From Phoronis australis (Eukaryota > Phoronida > Phoronidae), in the NCBI GenBank assembly GCA_002633005.1, contig NMRA01000001.1, forward strand, positions 3,362,229-3,426,228: a DNA stretch of 64,000 bases, given 5' to 3'. The notes under the pieces were generated by a model. That model searched no databases and had not been told where the DNA came from. It was given only the letters and a program-made list of their open reading frames with translations. Shown piece after piece: positions 25,588-38,235 of the stretch (positions are counted from its first letter, which is position 1; each line of letters begins with the position of its first letter). Made by a program: the position numbers and the translations under genes.

Positions 25588-26449
25588 CATACACACATAC
25601 AGTGTTTGAATATATGTAACGCATTCGATTCTTTTCATACGACGTAAACTCATAGACTGTCTTAAATCAAAAAGGCAATTAATTTCTTCACTACATTCTT
25701 GATAGTATCTAATTTTTCAGGCATAAATAGTTTTTTGTTGCAGAGAAAATTCGTGTAGGCCTATTTGTTCTTTACACCGAGGACACAAAAATGCACACAA
25801 TAAGGGGGAAGGGTGTCGCGAAGAAGAACCGGGTTGAGTTCCGTAGACTCAAGGATCTCGCTATGGAAACTGGCGTCATTGCGTGCTTTGAAAGTAATAC
25901 ATGGCTATATCTAGCAAAGCCTTGGGCGATCTTACGTTTACGAGAGGTTCTGGTGTATACAGAACGCAGGTCTGGTTTCGACGACCACTCAGTGGCGCCA
26001 CCAGTTCGCGTTCTTGGTAGACTTATTCTTGTTACAGTTTTCCTCTACACAAAATAGTCAAAATGTGTTTCGAATATTTTCATATCGTGAAAGATTCACA
26101 AACACGCCTTTTATTGAGTTGGATCATAAGAAGAGTGGCAAAAAAGACCTCGGCTCAGTTTAACTGAATTGGCCAACTTCGGAAAGTGGTCTGTTTCTCA
26201 CCACTCTCAGCTTCCCCCATCAACTGTTTTTGATGCTAAAAACCCTGCAATTGTTGTCAAAGAAAGGAAAGTTTTGAAACCAGTATGTTAGGGCTGATCA
26301 GACTATTTCACGATTATCATCTCAGACCACAAGTAACTTTGTGAAGAAGACAGTTACCACTACACGTTCGTTGGCAGCATAAGTCCGTGGTTCAAGCCCG
26401 ACGAGACGGTCTCGCCAACTGGTGACCAGTGATGCATAGATAGGTAGAT

Positions 26450-26518
26450 AGTGAGGCTCAGTAGTTTGAGCTCCGGTCTCCTGTTTGGGAGACCTTGTGT
26501 TCGAATCCTGACTTCACT
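26450..26518 (+). repeat. tRNA-like element (probable SINE head)
   Basis: Ends AGTGAGG and CTTCACT pair at 6 of 7 positions, as an acceptor stem would. There is an A-box/D-arm-like GGCTCAGTAGTTTGAGC, a strong stem GGTCTCC/GGGAGACC in the anticodon-arm position, and a B-box-like TTCGAATCC. The long middle stem and weak T-stem make a working tRNA unlikely. A second B-box-like stretch, GGTTCAAGCCC, lies upstream near 26391-26401. A tRNA-derived SINE is the best reading. Confidence 0.5.
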
Positions 26519-27109
26519 GGCTGACCATCAACTACTACACAAAGGTGTCTCCGACTCCTACGAGTTCGGTCTCACTAGTGAATGTAAGCAAAGGAGAGAA
26601 GGAGAACCTGAATATAATACAAAAGCAATTTCTGGAGCTGTGTTCATATTTTTTACCACAAGTAACAAGGAAATATCCCTTCAAAGCTGAATTTCACCCA
26701 GTGCACATGGCTAAAAGGAAAATTGAATTATGTCTCTTACTCTCAGTGACATCGACCACGTAATATTTTTACCGTGATGCGACTCTGCTTTCGGAATTAG
26801 AAAATTCTATAACGGTAAGGAATATTATGAGACCGATTCTTTGAGAGTAAAAGGCCTAACTCGATTTTCGGTATTAAGTCCCCTAAGCAGGTGAATTTGA
26901 GTTTAGACATTCGCCAATGCGTTTGATATAATTCACAGTTGGGTTATTTTTTGGCAAAAACAGCCGGCGCGCGGCACAGAAGAAAACGAGAATCTGAGCC
27001 AAGAGTGCTTAGAAGATCTTTTTGCACACAACGAACAGACTGAGAAGCACATCTGTAAAACCTCCAGCAGCCGTAAAAGTACATATTCGTGATGAAGCTG
27101 ACCGGAGGT

Positions 27110-27250
27110 CTGTTTCATGAAAAGTGAAATTCGGTCTTACCCTTCCACTTCAGAATTGCTGAATAAAAATTTAACCAAGTAATTGAGATAATGTCAGTCT
27201 AGAAAAAAATCATCAAAAATTATCTTAGTATTTATCAGTTATGCGCAAAT
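27110..27250 (+). repeat. Dispersed repeat family R1, copy 1
   Basis: Shares an ordered set of blocks with 30395-30620 and 44490-44720: TTTCATGAAA, then ACAATTGCT/AGAATTGCT, then TAGTCAAGTAATT / AACCAAGTAATTGAG, then AGTCTAGAAA. It is truncated on its right side. No coding sequence is seen. Confidence 0.55.
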
Positions 27251-27521
27251 TGACTTTCAGAATCTTTCTTGTCGAGCATTGACAGTTAAAGAGACATGGA
27301 ACACGAAAGCTCGTCAAAATATCTTTTAAACAATTCCTGACGAAAGTAGCATCTCGCAAAGTCCACTTTCCCATCTGAGGAAATTTCCAGAAAAAAATTC
27401 GAATTTCACGATTTTTAAAATACGTGCGAAGGAAAAACTCTGTGGTTACCACAGAGTTTCTAATCTCCCTCCCACTTGTGATAAATGCGGGCATGAGTTC
27501 AGAGTCAGTTGCTTGAGGTCA

Positions 27522-27705
27522 AAGGTCACATTTTCCATATAAGGGAAATGTGCTACGTCAATATCTTGCTATACCAAATAAGAAGACGTGCTTTGCTTGG
27601 TGGGAGAAAAATCGACGAAGTGGCGATCAGTTAACACATCGTTTTTTTGAAATGCGATATCACAGGAAATGCTTTGATAACAACAGAAATAAAAAATCTT
27701 TATGA
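27522..27705 (+). repeat. Dispersed repeat family R2, copy 1
   Basis: Matches 48722-48906 in inverted orientation, with shared blocks GTCAC-TTTTCCATATAA, GGAAATGTGCTACGTC, ACCAAATAAG, ATCGACGAAGTGGCGA and AAATCTTTATGA. Divergence looks like roughly 15-25 percent by eye. It is non-coding. Confidence 0.7.
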
Positions 27706-28979
27706 ACAAATCCTAAAAATACCTGGTGAGTAGGTTGAGCTCTGTTTCAGTGGCACAGATCCACTTTGTTGCATTTTAGGCTGTTTATCGCGTTCCAGGC
27801 CTCTTTAAGCAGTGGTCTTGGGCCGTTTTCGAAAAAAGTTCACGTACGGAAAATTTGATCGTGTAATTTTTTGTTTACCCCAGGGATTGGAAGTTAAACT
27901 GCACCATTTTTTCTGCTTTTACCACAATCTGTCATGAGGTCTCGCGAAGCATTTGTTAATTCGTGCATGTCGTGCGTAGAGATTACACGCGTAAATTTCC
28001 ACCTTTATTGACTAACAAAGAGGAAATTGCTTCTTGGATAAAACAATCGAAGTGGTAAATCTGAGGCAGTTACGCTTACTATATAAACTGGCGCGTAGAC
28101 ATTGTATTTATCTCGTGTCCTGGTGGAGAAAAATGCGCAACAGCCGTATACGCAGGAATATGAAAAAATGAGAATTACAGAATTCAGGTAAGAAATTCTT
28201 TTTGCCCACAACCATACCATGTTTTTCGTTGAGAAAACAGCACCAAAATTGACTTTAAAATCCCCTGACCTCTTGAAATCAAGCGCTGAGTGTAAACCAA
28301 GTTAGCAGAGGATCAGTTTTAGTTAAGCTAACTACTTAGACATCATTGAATCCAAACCTCGGATTAATCAAGAGTGTGCATTTACCTTTGCCAACGATAC
28401 GAAAAAGCTCAAATCAGCTAAAATTTCTTTCACGCTCCTCAAATGGAAAATGCGCACGGAAATAATAATATGAGACACAGACCTGTAACATAATTAAAAC
28501 GAATTTAGAATCAATTTGTCTCCAAAGCACATTTACAAATCCGAATGCCAGCAAATTATATTTATAATAACTAAGTGGATTGAAAGTAAAACGAATACTA
28601 TTACTAGAAAATTGAAAGCATCAGTCAAAATCAGGAATTTGAACACGAGACCAGCGGACAAGCAAGCCCCGCCAATCACATAAAAATTTTCAAAGTTTCC
28701 CATTCAGAGGTTAACAAATAGAGTCGCCCACCTGCATCCACGTAATCGAAATGTTTAGCCTCGTGTGTTTTATTTTGTTTCTGAGTAAAAGGTTTTGAAA
28801 ATACGTTTCACTCAGAAATCAATAGTTCGCATAAATATTCGATATTTTATCGGGGTTCCAATGGTTTCGCACTGGGTTCATACGTTGCTCCCCTAACAAA
28901 CTTTATTGTATGAACAGCATAATTTATGTGTTTGATTGTTCGCGTCTCGCAAACTCATTAGGAAACATTTCAAGGGTAA

Positions 28980-29045
28980 CAAACATCAGAAAGTGAAGTC
29001 ATAAATAGAAGGGGAGCAAACATCAGAAAGTGAAGTCATAAATAG
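28980..29045 (+). repeat. Two 29 bp direct repeats
   Basis: CAAACATCAGAAAGTGAAGT plus CATAAATAG occurs at 28980-29008 and, identically, at 29017-29045, separated by 8 bp. Confidence 0.9.
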
Positions 29046-29605
29046 TCTGGCCGAAGCGATAACCGTTGACAACTTTCAAGCAGGCATCCAAAAAATCCTC
29101 TAAATCTAGTGACAGGACTGAAAATGTCTATGTTTTCTACCACCAGATGGAATGGCCGAACCAACTGGCCCACAATGCAGTTTTTTGGTTAAACAAACTT
29201 TAGTGAAACACGACATTTCATAATTGCTTTTAATGACCTTAATAGATAAAAGCTCTAACATTGGCACCAAATTGATCTCCCGTCAGAGAGACGAAGTACT
29301 GGAAAGTTGTACAGTATGTTTTCTCATTATGTGATAAGAATATAAAGCCTGTGATTTTGACTTTTTGTGCTCTCCTCAGTGCCATGAGCCTGGGTCATCT
29401 TTTACTTCAATTGGCGGCTGACGCGAGATCAGTCTGCCACCAATTATACCCTTTATCTGTTGAGGCCATTAAAACAAAATGTAACGTTGTGTTTGATAAA
29501 ATTTGTCTCACGGACAATTTCCTGCCAATATACTCGGTATTCGAATTTCTACAGTAATCTATTTATTTAGGACACTGAAAGAAAAAATAATATTTTTAAA
29601 TTTCC

Positions 29606-29795
29606 ATGAAATATCTCGAAAATTCGAGATTTTAAGTCAAAATTTTGAGATAGTATTTCGAAATTTTAAGTTACAATATCGAAACCTCAAGATACTATTA
29701 TATTCAATGTCTTATATTGGGCTCTGCTTTTGGAAATAGCTTTCAGTAATTTCAAGATACTTAGTCGCAATTTTGGGATACTATCTCGAATTTAC
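29606..29795. repeat. Degenerate palindromic tandem array (CTCGAAATTTTGAG type)
   Basis: Alternating direct and inverted versions of a unit such as ATCTCGAAAATTCGAGAT, TTTTGAGATAGTATTTCGAA, ATATCGAAACCTCAAGATAC and TACTATCTCGAATTT. The whole region can fold into stacked short hairpins. No protein is likely here. Confidence 0.7.
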
Positions 29796-30394
29796 CAGTC
29801 GCTACAGCTTTGACTACAGAGCATACTCGAACACAATTCACTCGTTTCTATGTCACGCTCAGGATAAAATAATGTCTTTGTTGTGGCCGCAGTTAAAGTG
29901 AACAGATCCGCTCCAAGCATGTTACTCTAGAGTAGTTATTCCTGAAGATGCAAAAATCCCTTAAGCTGCATTGAAAAAAATCCAATCGTATTTAAAAAAC
30001 GAAAAAGGATTTAGAAACCATTGTCTTAGACAGTTGTCAAAAGACGTTTACTCCAAATGAGACTTTTACTTTACGAATTGAATCAGTGCTCCAGCGTCGT
30101 CAATCAAATGTGACACTACTGATGAAATGCAACGGAAGTTAAATCCAAGTCTAAATAGACAATAAACGTATTAGCGACTACCAAACGTTTCAAATGATAA
30201 GATGACTTTTCATAAAATTCCTACATTTCTACTATCCTATGAGACAGAATTCTTCTTGTTGAGCATCTCTCAGTTGTCTCTTTCCCTGTTCTTCCATGTA
30301 ACTTGATATAGAACGTGAATGCGTTCACACGTGAGAGGAGTAAACCGTGTTTGGTGTCAAAAAGGCCAACTTTTGAGATGTAAAGAGATTTTAA

Positions 30395-30620
30395 GGGTCT
30401 ATTTCATGAAACTGAATGAAGACTTATTACGCTCCCCCTTACAATTGCTAAAAATGGTTTAGTCAAGTAATTATGGGAAGATCACAGTCTAGAAATAATT
30501 TATTGAAAGTTTCTCGGTAACAAAAATGTATATGTATATTCTCAGAGACTTTTCACTTTTTCTTAAGTTCGATTTAATCATTTTTCATAAATGCTTTTTT
30601 GGAGCGTAAGATCAAATTCC
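30395..30620 (+). repeat. Dispersed repeat family R1, copy 2
   Basis: Longest-matching relative of 44490-44720. Blocks in the same order are TTTCATGAAACT, TTACAATTGCTAAAAATGGT, AGTCAAGTAATT, TCTAGAAATAATTT, ATGTATATTCTCAGAGACTT and GGAGCG. Confidence 0.65.
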
Positions 30621-31510
30621 AGTCTTTTGTTTTAAGCCAGTTTTCGTATAATAGCTCCTGTGCAATTCATCCCTGCTTGAGAGTTGGCATACTAACTAGT
30701 AACAGTCATTTTAAACAATCCGATCCCAAGCAATAATGATCTGCTGCTTGCTCTCCAGGTGGTCTATAATGTTTCATTATTCAAAAACCTCTTTATCTCG
30801 TGCAAGAGAAGAGACCCATGTCGAAGGCTGTTCATGTGCCTATGATGCAGCGAATGACAAGGTCATGTTAAAAGAACATGCGGCCCGCCTGCGTCAAAAG
30901 TCGAGCTTGGGCGCTCATCCCTGTGTGCAAAATAATTATTTTAATGAGCAAAAATATGTTTAAAAATTAAATCATTTCGCATATGGAAATATGGAAATAA
31001 ATGTGCACGTTTTCGATAATTCATGAATTGCTTGTTGACTTTATCAAAATCTTGTTTCTAAGTTACTGAACAACGATAAGTAGTTGTCAATTGATATGTG
31101 AATACTTTTTCAGTGGATAACCAGTATATTCGTATTTAAGAGGCCCTTTTCAATTTTTCTTGAAAATTTTGTTAAAATTTGTTTATAACGGTGTAAGTTC
31201 ATTTTAAACGGACGAGCAAACAAGGAAAATAGCAAGATCTTGATAGCGGACTTCGGGCGTACCCAAGGGTGTTACAGAGGCGAACGCACCTCCCTTTCGG
31301 GAATCGAGGTCCGTTTTGGAAAAATTTACAGTAGCTGCTGCAATTATGAAGTTTGCGACAGTTTGTGGTCTAACAAAGTGTCCAGCCACCAGGTGGCGAC
31401 ACCGTTTCGTTCACAAGTCGGCTCACACAGAACTTACAAACCTGTGAAAATCCTTTCGAGAGTCCACTCAAAAATAGTTCGGCACAGAGGCAATTTACGA
31501 GAAAGGGGAG

Positions 31511-32321
31511 CAGATTGAAGAATTGAAAACTAGTTATCAATAGCAGAAAAGTTCGCTTAGCATTGCTTTTGATGTCCGATATTGTATGATAATGTCATGC
31601 TTTTTTCGTTTTAAAGTGCCGCGCGTAGAGATAACCCGACCGGATATCAATAAAGTTAAAAACGCTAATGTTGTCATACAAAGTAAATGAAGCGCTGTGT
31701 AAACAACATTCTAAAGAGCTAAAATCAATATCTCAAGTAGTGAAAAGGCCACCAGGTTATGTTTTAAAGTCATATGATTATCAGAGGGCGAATTTCTGGT
31801 GATTTGCACGACTTCGGCACTAGATTACCACCGCTCACGGGAAGTTCTTTACCCGGGAAGTCTGCAAGTCGGCAGTCGAATCGAATTGACTTAGCTTGGG
31901 GTCGCATCCATGGTTNCAGATTGAAGAATTGAAAACTAGTTATCAATAGCAGAAAAGTTCGCTTAGCATTGCTTTTGATGTCCGATATTGTAAGATAATG
32001 TCATGCTTTTTTCGTTTTAAAGTGCCGCGCGTAGAGATAACCCGACCGGATATCAATAAAGTTAAAAACGTTAATGTTGTCATACAAAGTAAATGAAGCG
32101 CTGTGTAAACAACATTCTAAAGAGCTAAAATCAATATCTCAAGTAGTGAAAAGGCCACCAGGTTATGTTTTAAAGTCATATGATTATCAGAGGGCGAATT
32201 TCTGGTGATTTGCACGAGTTCGGCACAAGATTACCACCGCTCATGGGAAGTTCTTTACCCGGGAAGTCTGCAAGTCGGCAGTCGAATCGAATTGACTTAG
32301 CTTGGGGTCGCATCCATGGTT
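31511..32321 (+). repeat. Direct duplication (31511-31915 and 31917-32321) joined by one N
   Basis: Two 405 bp blocks of equal length, differing at only a handful of bases, abut exactly at the N at 31916. Both start CAGATTGAAGAATTGAAAAC and end GTCGCATCCATGGTT. They are almost certainly overlapping contig ends or alleles. No gene lies inside. Confidence 0.95.
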
Positions 32322-33565
32322 ACTGTAACCCTTCTGAATAGGGCAAGGGCACAAAGCACTGTACCACGGCGTTCAAAATAAGTTCTCTCATTTTCTCTCT
32401 TTTTCCATTTCTTACAATGAAAATTTCCTGCTACTGTTACTTCATTATCACATGAAGGTGCGCGTGTATGGTTGGTGCAGAGTGGCATAATTTCGATTTA
32501 TGTCGGCATAAATTAAAGTTATGTCGCACTGCGCCAACCATACGCGTGCACATAGGTCAACAGTGTCATGGAGAGATGTTTTCGTAAGCACAGAAACAAA
32601 ACAGTTAGGGGCCTATGTTCTGTGACAAGTAAAATGAAGTAGAAAACGTGAAATGTGCAGAAAATAAGTAGATGGGACGCATTGGTGGTCTTTATTAACA
32701 ATACAGATTTGGAGGTGTATAATTTTGGTATTGTTCACGATTCAATGTGAAATGAAGCACTTGTTGCTGATTGCTACCTGTTTCGAAGGCTGTACAAATT
32801 AAAAGCAATTATTCTTACTGTTTACAGTAATTATCCATCGGTCACGGAAAAGATGTTTGGTAACAGGGGCAGACTGGCCTTTGACCTCGCGCTGCGGCTG
32901 GCTCATGGCATTTGTCCGCATGACTTTTTTTAAAAATTGCTCTGTTAGCAATCATATTTCGGTCCCTCATGCTTGCCGCGCTTGGTATAAAAGAGCACAT
33001 CAAAAACAAAATAAAATAATCTAATGCAATAGCCGTGCCCAATTTAAAGGCATTGAATACAAACGGTTTAAAGAGCGAAAAACGCATCTTGGGAATATTG
33101 TTGTTGGGTGTGAAAGAGTTCATGAAGTTATTGACTTCCCCCAGAGCTATAAAATAACAAAATCCATTGTGCTTTGATGACTTTGTTAGAAGTTGTCATT
33201 TCCCAATGTGGACTTCCAGTCACATGGTAGAATCAAATGAAATCGAGTAACTGACCTTATCAGCTGTTTGTTGTGCAATAAAAAGGTCGGAGACGTCGGC
33301 GGCAGTGATAATCAAAACTGGCGTAAAAAGAAGAGAACTAATCTCCGGATTACGTATGAGAAGAAGAGAACAGCTGAATCACATTGGATGTGTAACCTCT
33401 CTAAAATAAGCATGCGGGAACGAAATCGAGGCTCCGGACTGCCGTGCGAGATGAGTTGAACGTTTCTTGATCTGGCAAGACATTTCATATTTACGTTTCT
33501 TTTCTCACCTTCCTCAAATAGCATACATTTGAGCATAACTTAGTATAACTCGGTAGTGATGCCCC

Positions 33566-33824
33566 CTGGTGCAGAGTTCGTTAAAAATGATACGACATTC
33601 ATTATTGGATAACTTCTTTCTGTATCTCCCGTATTGTCTAAAAAGTCCTTGTGTGCGGATCGCATCTGTGCAGTAGCTCCCTTAGCGACATCGTTAAAAA
33701 AACAAACGGTAGAAAAATTGTTTTAACATTATATTAGACCGCATTCATCGAAGGCAAGAAGTAAAATGAGACCTCAGTGAGTAGTGAGTGAATGTCGTAT
33801 CGTTTTTAACGAACTGTGCACCAG
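33566..33824. mobile_element. Foldback/MITE-like element with ~38 bp inverted ends
   Basis: The left end CTGGTGCAGAGTTCGTTAAA... and the right end, read on the other strand, CTGGTGCACAGTTCGTTAAA... agree at about 36 of 38 positions. The ~180 bp interior has no open frame. The length (259 bp) and structure suit a non-autonomous DNA transposon. A target duplication is not clear, so the superfamily is not assigned. Confidence 0.8.
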
Positions 33825-34970
33825 ACAGTTGGGCATAAACCTATAATTATTTTAAACCTTTCTAATGCTTTTAGTGTTCACTAATTAACCAATAGACTTA
33901 CACACTGCGTCTAAAGATCAACAAAAATTGAACGATCTCGGCCAAATACAGTTACAGTACTTGCTTTCCAAAAATAACAATATAAACTTTGAAGCCTCGT
34001 TTCCTGGTAATCATAACTGCTAACTTGTATAATTTTCCAGGCAACTTTTACCACAATAGTATACTACTGGGTGTCAGATGATTGAGTTCTAAAATTACAC
34101 ACCGTCAGTCGTACCACACGCGAGTATTTTGCAGCCTAAAAAGCATGACGTAGTGATCTTCAGTTTTAACAACAGGTATAAAAAGCAATACCACGTGACC
34201 ATTTATGCTTTCAATAACTAGGCTTCATCATTTAAATGCTTCCTTTACTCCTATGATCTCAGATTAAAACGGTTCTTTGCCGCATTATTTTTGAGAGGAC
34301 TCTGGAAACCAGTGTCGTCGATTTCCGTTTCATGCTTGGTGAGTTGACCGTAATCGAAGCGGTGTCGCTACTTGTATCGAAGAGATTATTGCCTTTTGAC
34401 TTAGGCTAAAAATTGGAAAACTGACCACGAAAAGCCAAAAGTTGAACACACTTTGTTCTTTGCTTTTACTAGCCGTGCAGTTCTGCAAAAAATCTTCACG
34501 CTAGTAATTGATCATACTCTTGAAACACTTGCCATTCACTCGAGCGATTTTGCACGGTCTTGCGTCATTTTGCTTCTCGCTAGCCACTTGATTTACAGGA
34601 CACACCCTTAGCAACTTTTTGGTTAAAGGGACATTTCGGTTTTTAGCTACTTGGTGCCAATTTCATCCGACGCGCTGCCGGATTCAAAAACGTTATCAAA
34701 CTCATCCGATCTTGAATTAGAGGAATGTCCTTTTCGAATTCGCCATTTGTTGGTTGTCCGACACCTATAAATGTTGAAGTGTTTTGATGAATCGTTGATA
34801 GTTTCGATGTTCGTGTTGAAACGAAAATCGAGTTCAACACTTACTAAACATTACATCTGGGCACTGCACTCACTGCTGAGACAAATAATTTGCTATTTAC
34901 TAAATAGTGAACTATTCAGTTCTAGATCACTTTGTTAACGATTGTATGTAAAACACAATTAACTGGCCAA

Positions 34971-35633
34971 ATGGTCGTTGTCGAAAATGCCGAAATCGTA
35001 TTAAAAGGAGACGGTCATGCAGACCAGCTGACTATGAGTCACAAGGCCGTCACTAATAATTCGAGAGTGGGAAGATATCGATGTCCCGTCAAGATCATTA
35101 AATAGAGCCTGTCGAGAGAACTAAACTGTCAACGTCCTTGGAGGGAAATAATTCTGTGTAACAGATATTGTAAATTAATGCAGTTTTGCGAACAGGCGGA
35201 AGTTTCCGCCAAACCAGCGCACGAGCATGCATAGGCGGATGTAGGGGGGGGGGGCTAGGAGGCCCGCCCCACTCCCTTAGCCGCCGCAAAAAATAAAACA
35301 NATGGTCGTTGTCGAAAATGCCGAAATCTTATTAAAACGAGACGGTCATGCAGACCAGCTGACTATGAGTCACAAGGCCGTCACTAATAATTCGAGAGTG
35401 GGAAGATATCGATGTCCCGTCAAGATCATTAAATAGAGCCTGTCGATAGAGAACTAAACTGTCAACGTCCTTGGGGGGAAATAATTCTGTGTAACAGATA
35501 TTGTAAATTAATGCAGTTTTGCGAACAGGCGGAAGTTTCCGCCAAACCAGCGCACGAGCATGCATAGGCGGATGTAGGGGGGGGGGGCTAGGAGGCCCGC
35601 CCCACTCCCTTAGCCGCCGCATAAAATAAAACA
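34971..35633 (+). repeat. Direct duplication (34971-35300 and 35302-35633) joined by one N
   Basis: Two blocks of 330 and 332 bp, nearly identical, meet at the N at 35301. Both run from ATGGTCGTTGTCGAAAATGC to AATAAAACA and include a G-rich tract (GGGGGGGGGGCTAGGAGGCC) that probably broke the assembly. Confidence 0.95.
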
Positions 35634-38061
35634 GCAAGAGGGTGAGGAAATATTGAGTTCATTAATTAACCCCGGTAATTAACATGCGGCTGAGGGGGGG
35701 GGGGTCAGACCCGATTGCAAGTCGGCTCAGCTCAGGCGGCCTGCGCCATCGTTTTCCCGTTTTTTTAGTCGTCCGTTACTGAGTGTTTCAGTAGAAGGTC
35801 CAGAAATTCGAGCTCTCCTATCTTTCAGGCTCGGTGAGTACATGCAATCGCGCTTTGCACCATTGCCCAAGACTAGTGTTGGGCCTCCTTATGATATCAT
35901 AGATCCGCCACTGGCACGATCACTATTTTTATCACATCCACATCCTGTTTTCGATAATATCAAAATTCTTATCTGACCCAATAATTACGTAAAAACCAGA
36001 TAACACCATCAACACGATAGCCGTTTTTCTTCATATCTCATTTTAGAGGTTACTACTGCGATATTGAAGGCATGGGAGCGTTGCTTTTTCTGTGTCTTGA
36101 CCAGAGGTAAAAAGTCGTCGTTTTTCCAGGAAAACAAGTGGTGACTTCTTGTCTCCGGGTCAAAGACAGCTAACTCTGGGCCAGACTTAGTCTCGACCAA
36201 TGGAATCAAGTTTTGTGTAGCGAGAGTTTTGCCATTTCGAAAAAAGTTAAATTAACGGCAACTGTTGTCAGACAAAAGCCAAGTTTACACTTTTTAAAAA
36301 AGTGGCGACTTTCTATCTCTGCCCGAAAGCGACTGTCCCTTCAAGTAAAATACTGATTTCGGCAAAATGGCACCTTTTGTTCAGATTGGCACATTGTCCC
36401 GTGACACTCAATGCGTCGTGTCTGTTAGCGTACGTCAGATTCTCTAGTGACCGTCTCTAGATCCTCTATTCTCTTTCATCATTTGTTGTTAAGAAGGATA
36501 ACACATTTGATATGAGCCAAACGAATTTTTGTGAAAAATATTGATTGGCTTATGCATGAATGTTTACTTTCTTGAGGGAAGGTGGTACCAAAGTAATTTA
36601 AGAAGACTGTGGCAAAAGTTTCTATGTTAATAAATATCGATTAAAATTATTCCAGTTTAACACAATGCGGCATACATTTTCTTGAACACGAGGGACTTCT
36701 TTCTGGATGAGAGAGCCAATGAAATGTTGTACAAATAATCGACTCATATGAAGCGAATGAACGCAAGCACGGAACTAAATGAAGTGAAGATTTATTTTGC
36801 CGCTTCACTACGAAAGAAAATGAAGTGAATACGGTAACCATTGCCGTTTTGTGCTTCATTAGAAGTAAGCTGAAACATTTTTATGCTGTATTTAGCAGTG
36901 CCATTGTTGTTTCTGAGTACGAGAAGCGAAAATGTTTAGCAAAAATTGCTTCCAGTAGAAACGTTAGCGTTGATTTACAATTGTATCCGAGTGTTCCGAT
37001 ATCCGGCTGAGCCCACAGTGGTCGAGCTGAGGTCAATATCACATGTAAATATCGATATTGCGAGAGCGTAATATTTACAAAAAAAATTATAATGAGGGAA
37101 AAAACTAGCCTTCTGAAATTCATGAAAGGATTTTAATTTAGATTGTTTGACCGGTTACGTATCTTATGCATGTCGACACCTAAGATTCCGGATGAAGCTG
37201 CAAATAAATAATGATCTGGGGATCATATTAATGGGGTAACATATTCATAAAAAAACGTTGACGGTGAATTCCGGTAGTGAATGGAAAATGTCGTCATCAT
37301 CGATCATGAGACCTCTAATTGGACGAAATCTATTATCAAACAATTCTGTGTCTGGTGTGGCGCAAACTTTCACGTTTCAATCCCAGAATTCTTAGAACGA
37401 AACGGAATCCCCAGAAAACCCTCACTTAACCAATACACATTTTGCCGTTACCCTATTGGAACTCCGACAAATTTAAAATTTTCGTTTATTAAACGACAGT
37501 CTTCGTTTTGCGCACTGTTTGACATCAACAAAACAAACCCGCATGATGTCACTCTTTTTCAACTGCAATATTTCCAGAGTTTCATGTTACTTGCAGTTTA
37601 CTAGTGAAACGGTAGCGCATGTTAACAGTTACGGGACGTACTCAAGGTTTTAATATGATCAAACATCTTTAAATAAGCGTTCGCGAGCATTAGGCAAGGA
37701 CGCAAATGCTTGTATTACACTTTAAATATATCAGTTTACATAAAAATTTCGCACAGATTTTGGCTACCCCACAGAGAAAATGACTTTCATCATGTCGTCA
37801 AAATGTACAATTTCTCTTTCTTTTAATAACTGAAAATCTTCACCACTGTTTAGTGTATAGGTCATGTAGCAGATCGGTAAAAGCCCGTCTTTAACAAGTT
37901 TCGCTGAATACACGAGATATAATGACTGTATCCAGCTTCAAAGCCAGCCATTCGTAATGTCTCATGTGAGTTCTTTCAACTAGCCACATTGCATATAGAC
38001 AAAGTCTCATGGACATCACTCACACACAAACAAATAAACATATTAAAATGTCCACATAGTT

Positions 38062-38235
38062 GTATGACAAACGCACGGTACGTCGGTTATCATAGACCAT
38101 CAAAGGTGCAAATGGAATATTCACACTGCCGCCTTTTCAAGAATAGCATTTAATCTATTTAAAGGCGAGAGTTTGAGCATTTTAATTGCAACTTTGATGG
38201 TCTATGATGACCGACGTACCGTGCGTTTATCATAC
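38062..38235. mobile_element. MITE-like element with ~50 bp terminal inverted repeats
   Basis: 174 bp. The left end (GTATGACAAACGCACGGTAC, then GTCGGTTATCATAGACCATC) is mirrored at 38186-38235 with about four mismatches over 50 bp. The centre of about 75 bp is AT-rich. It is far too short to encode a transposase, so it is a non-autonomous element. Confidence 0.85.

Noticed and set aside
25791-26057. 88-codon frame with MHTIRGKGVAKKNRVEFRRL
   Set aside because: It has an ATG and mild coding composition but no motif, splice signals or flanking support; left as an unsupported frame.
35098-35637. Proline-rich minus-strand frames (PPSPPPLHPPMHARA) repeated twice
   Set aside because: They are antisense to a G-rich repeat in the two blocks duplicated at the N at 35301; low-complexity translation only.
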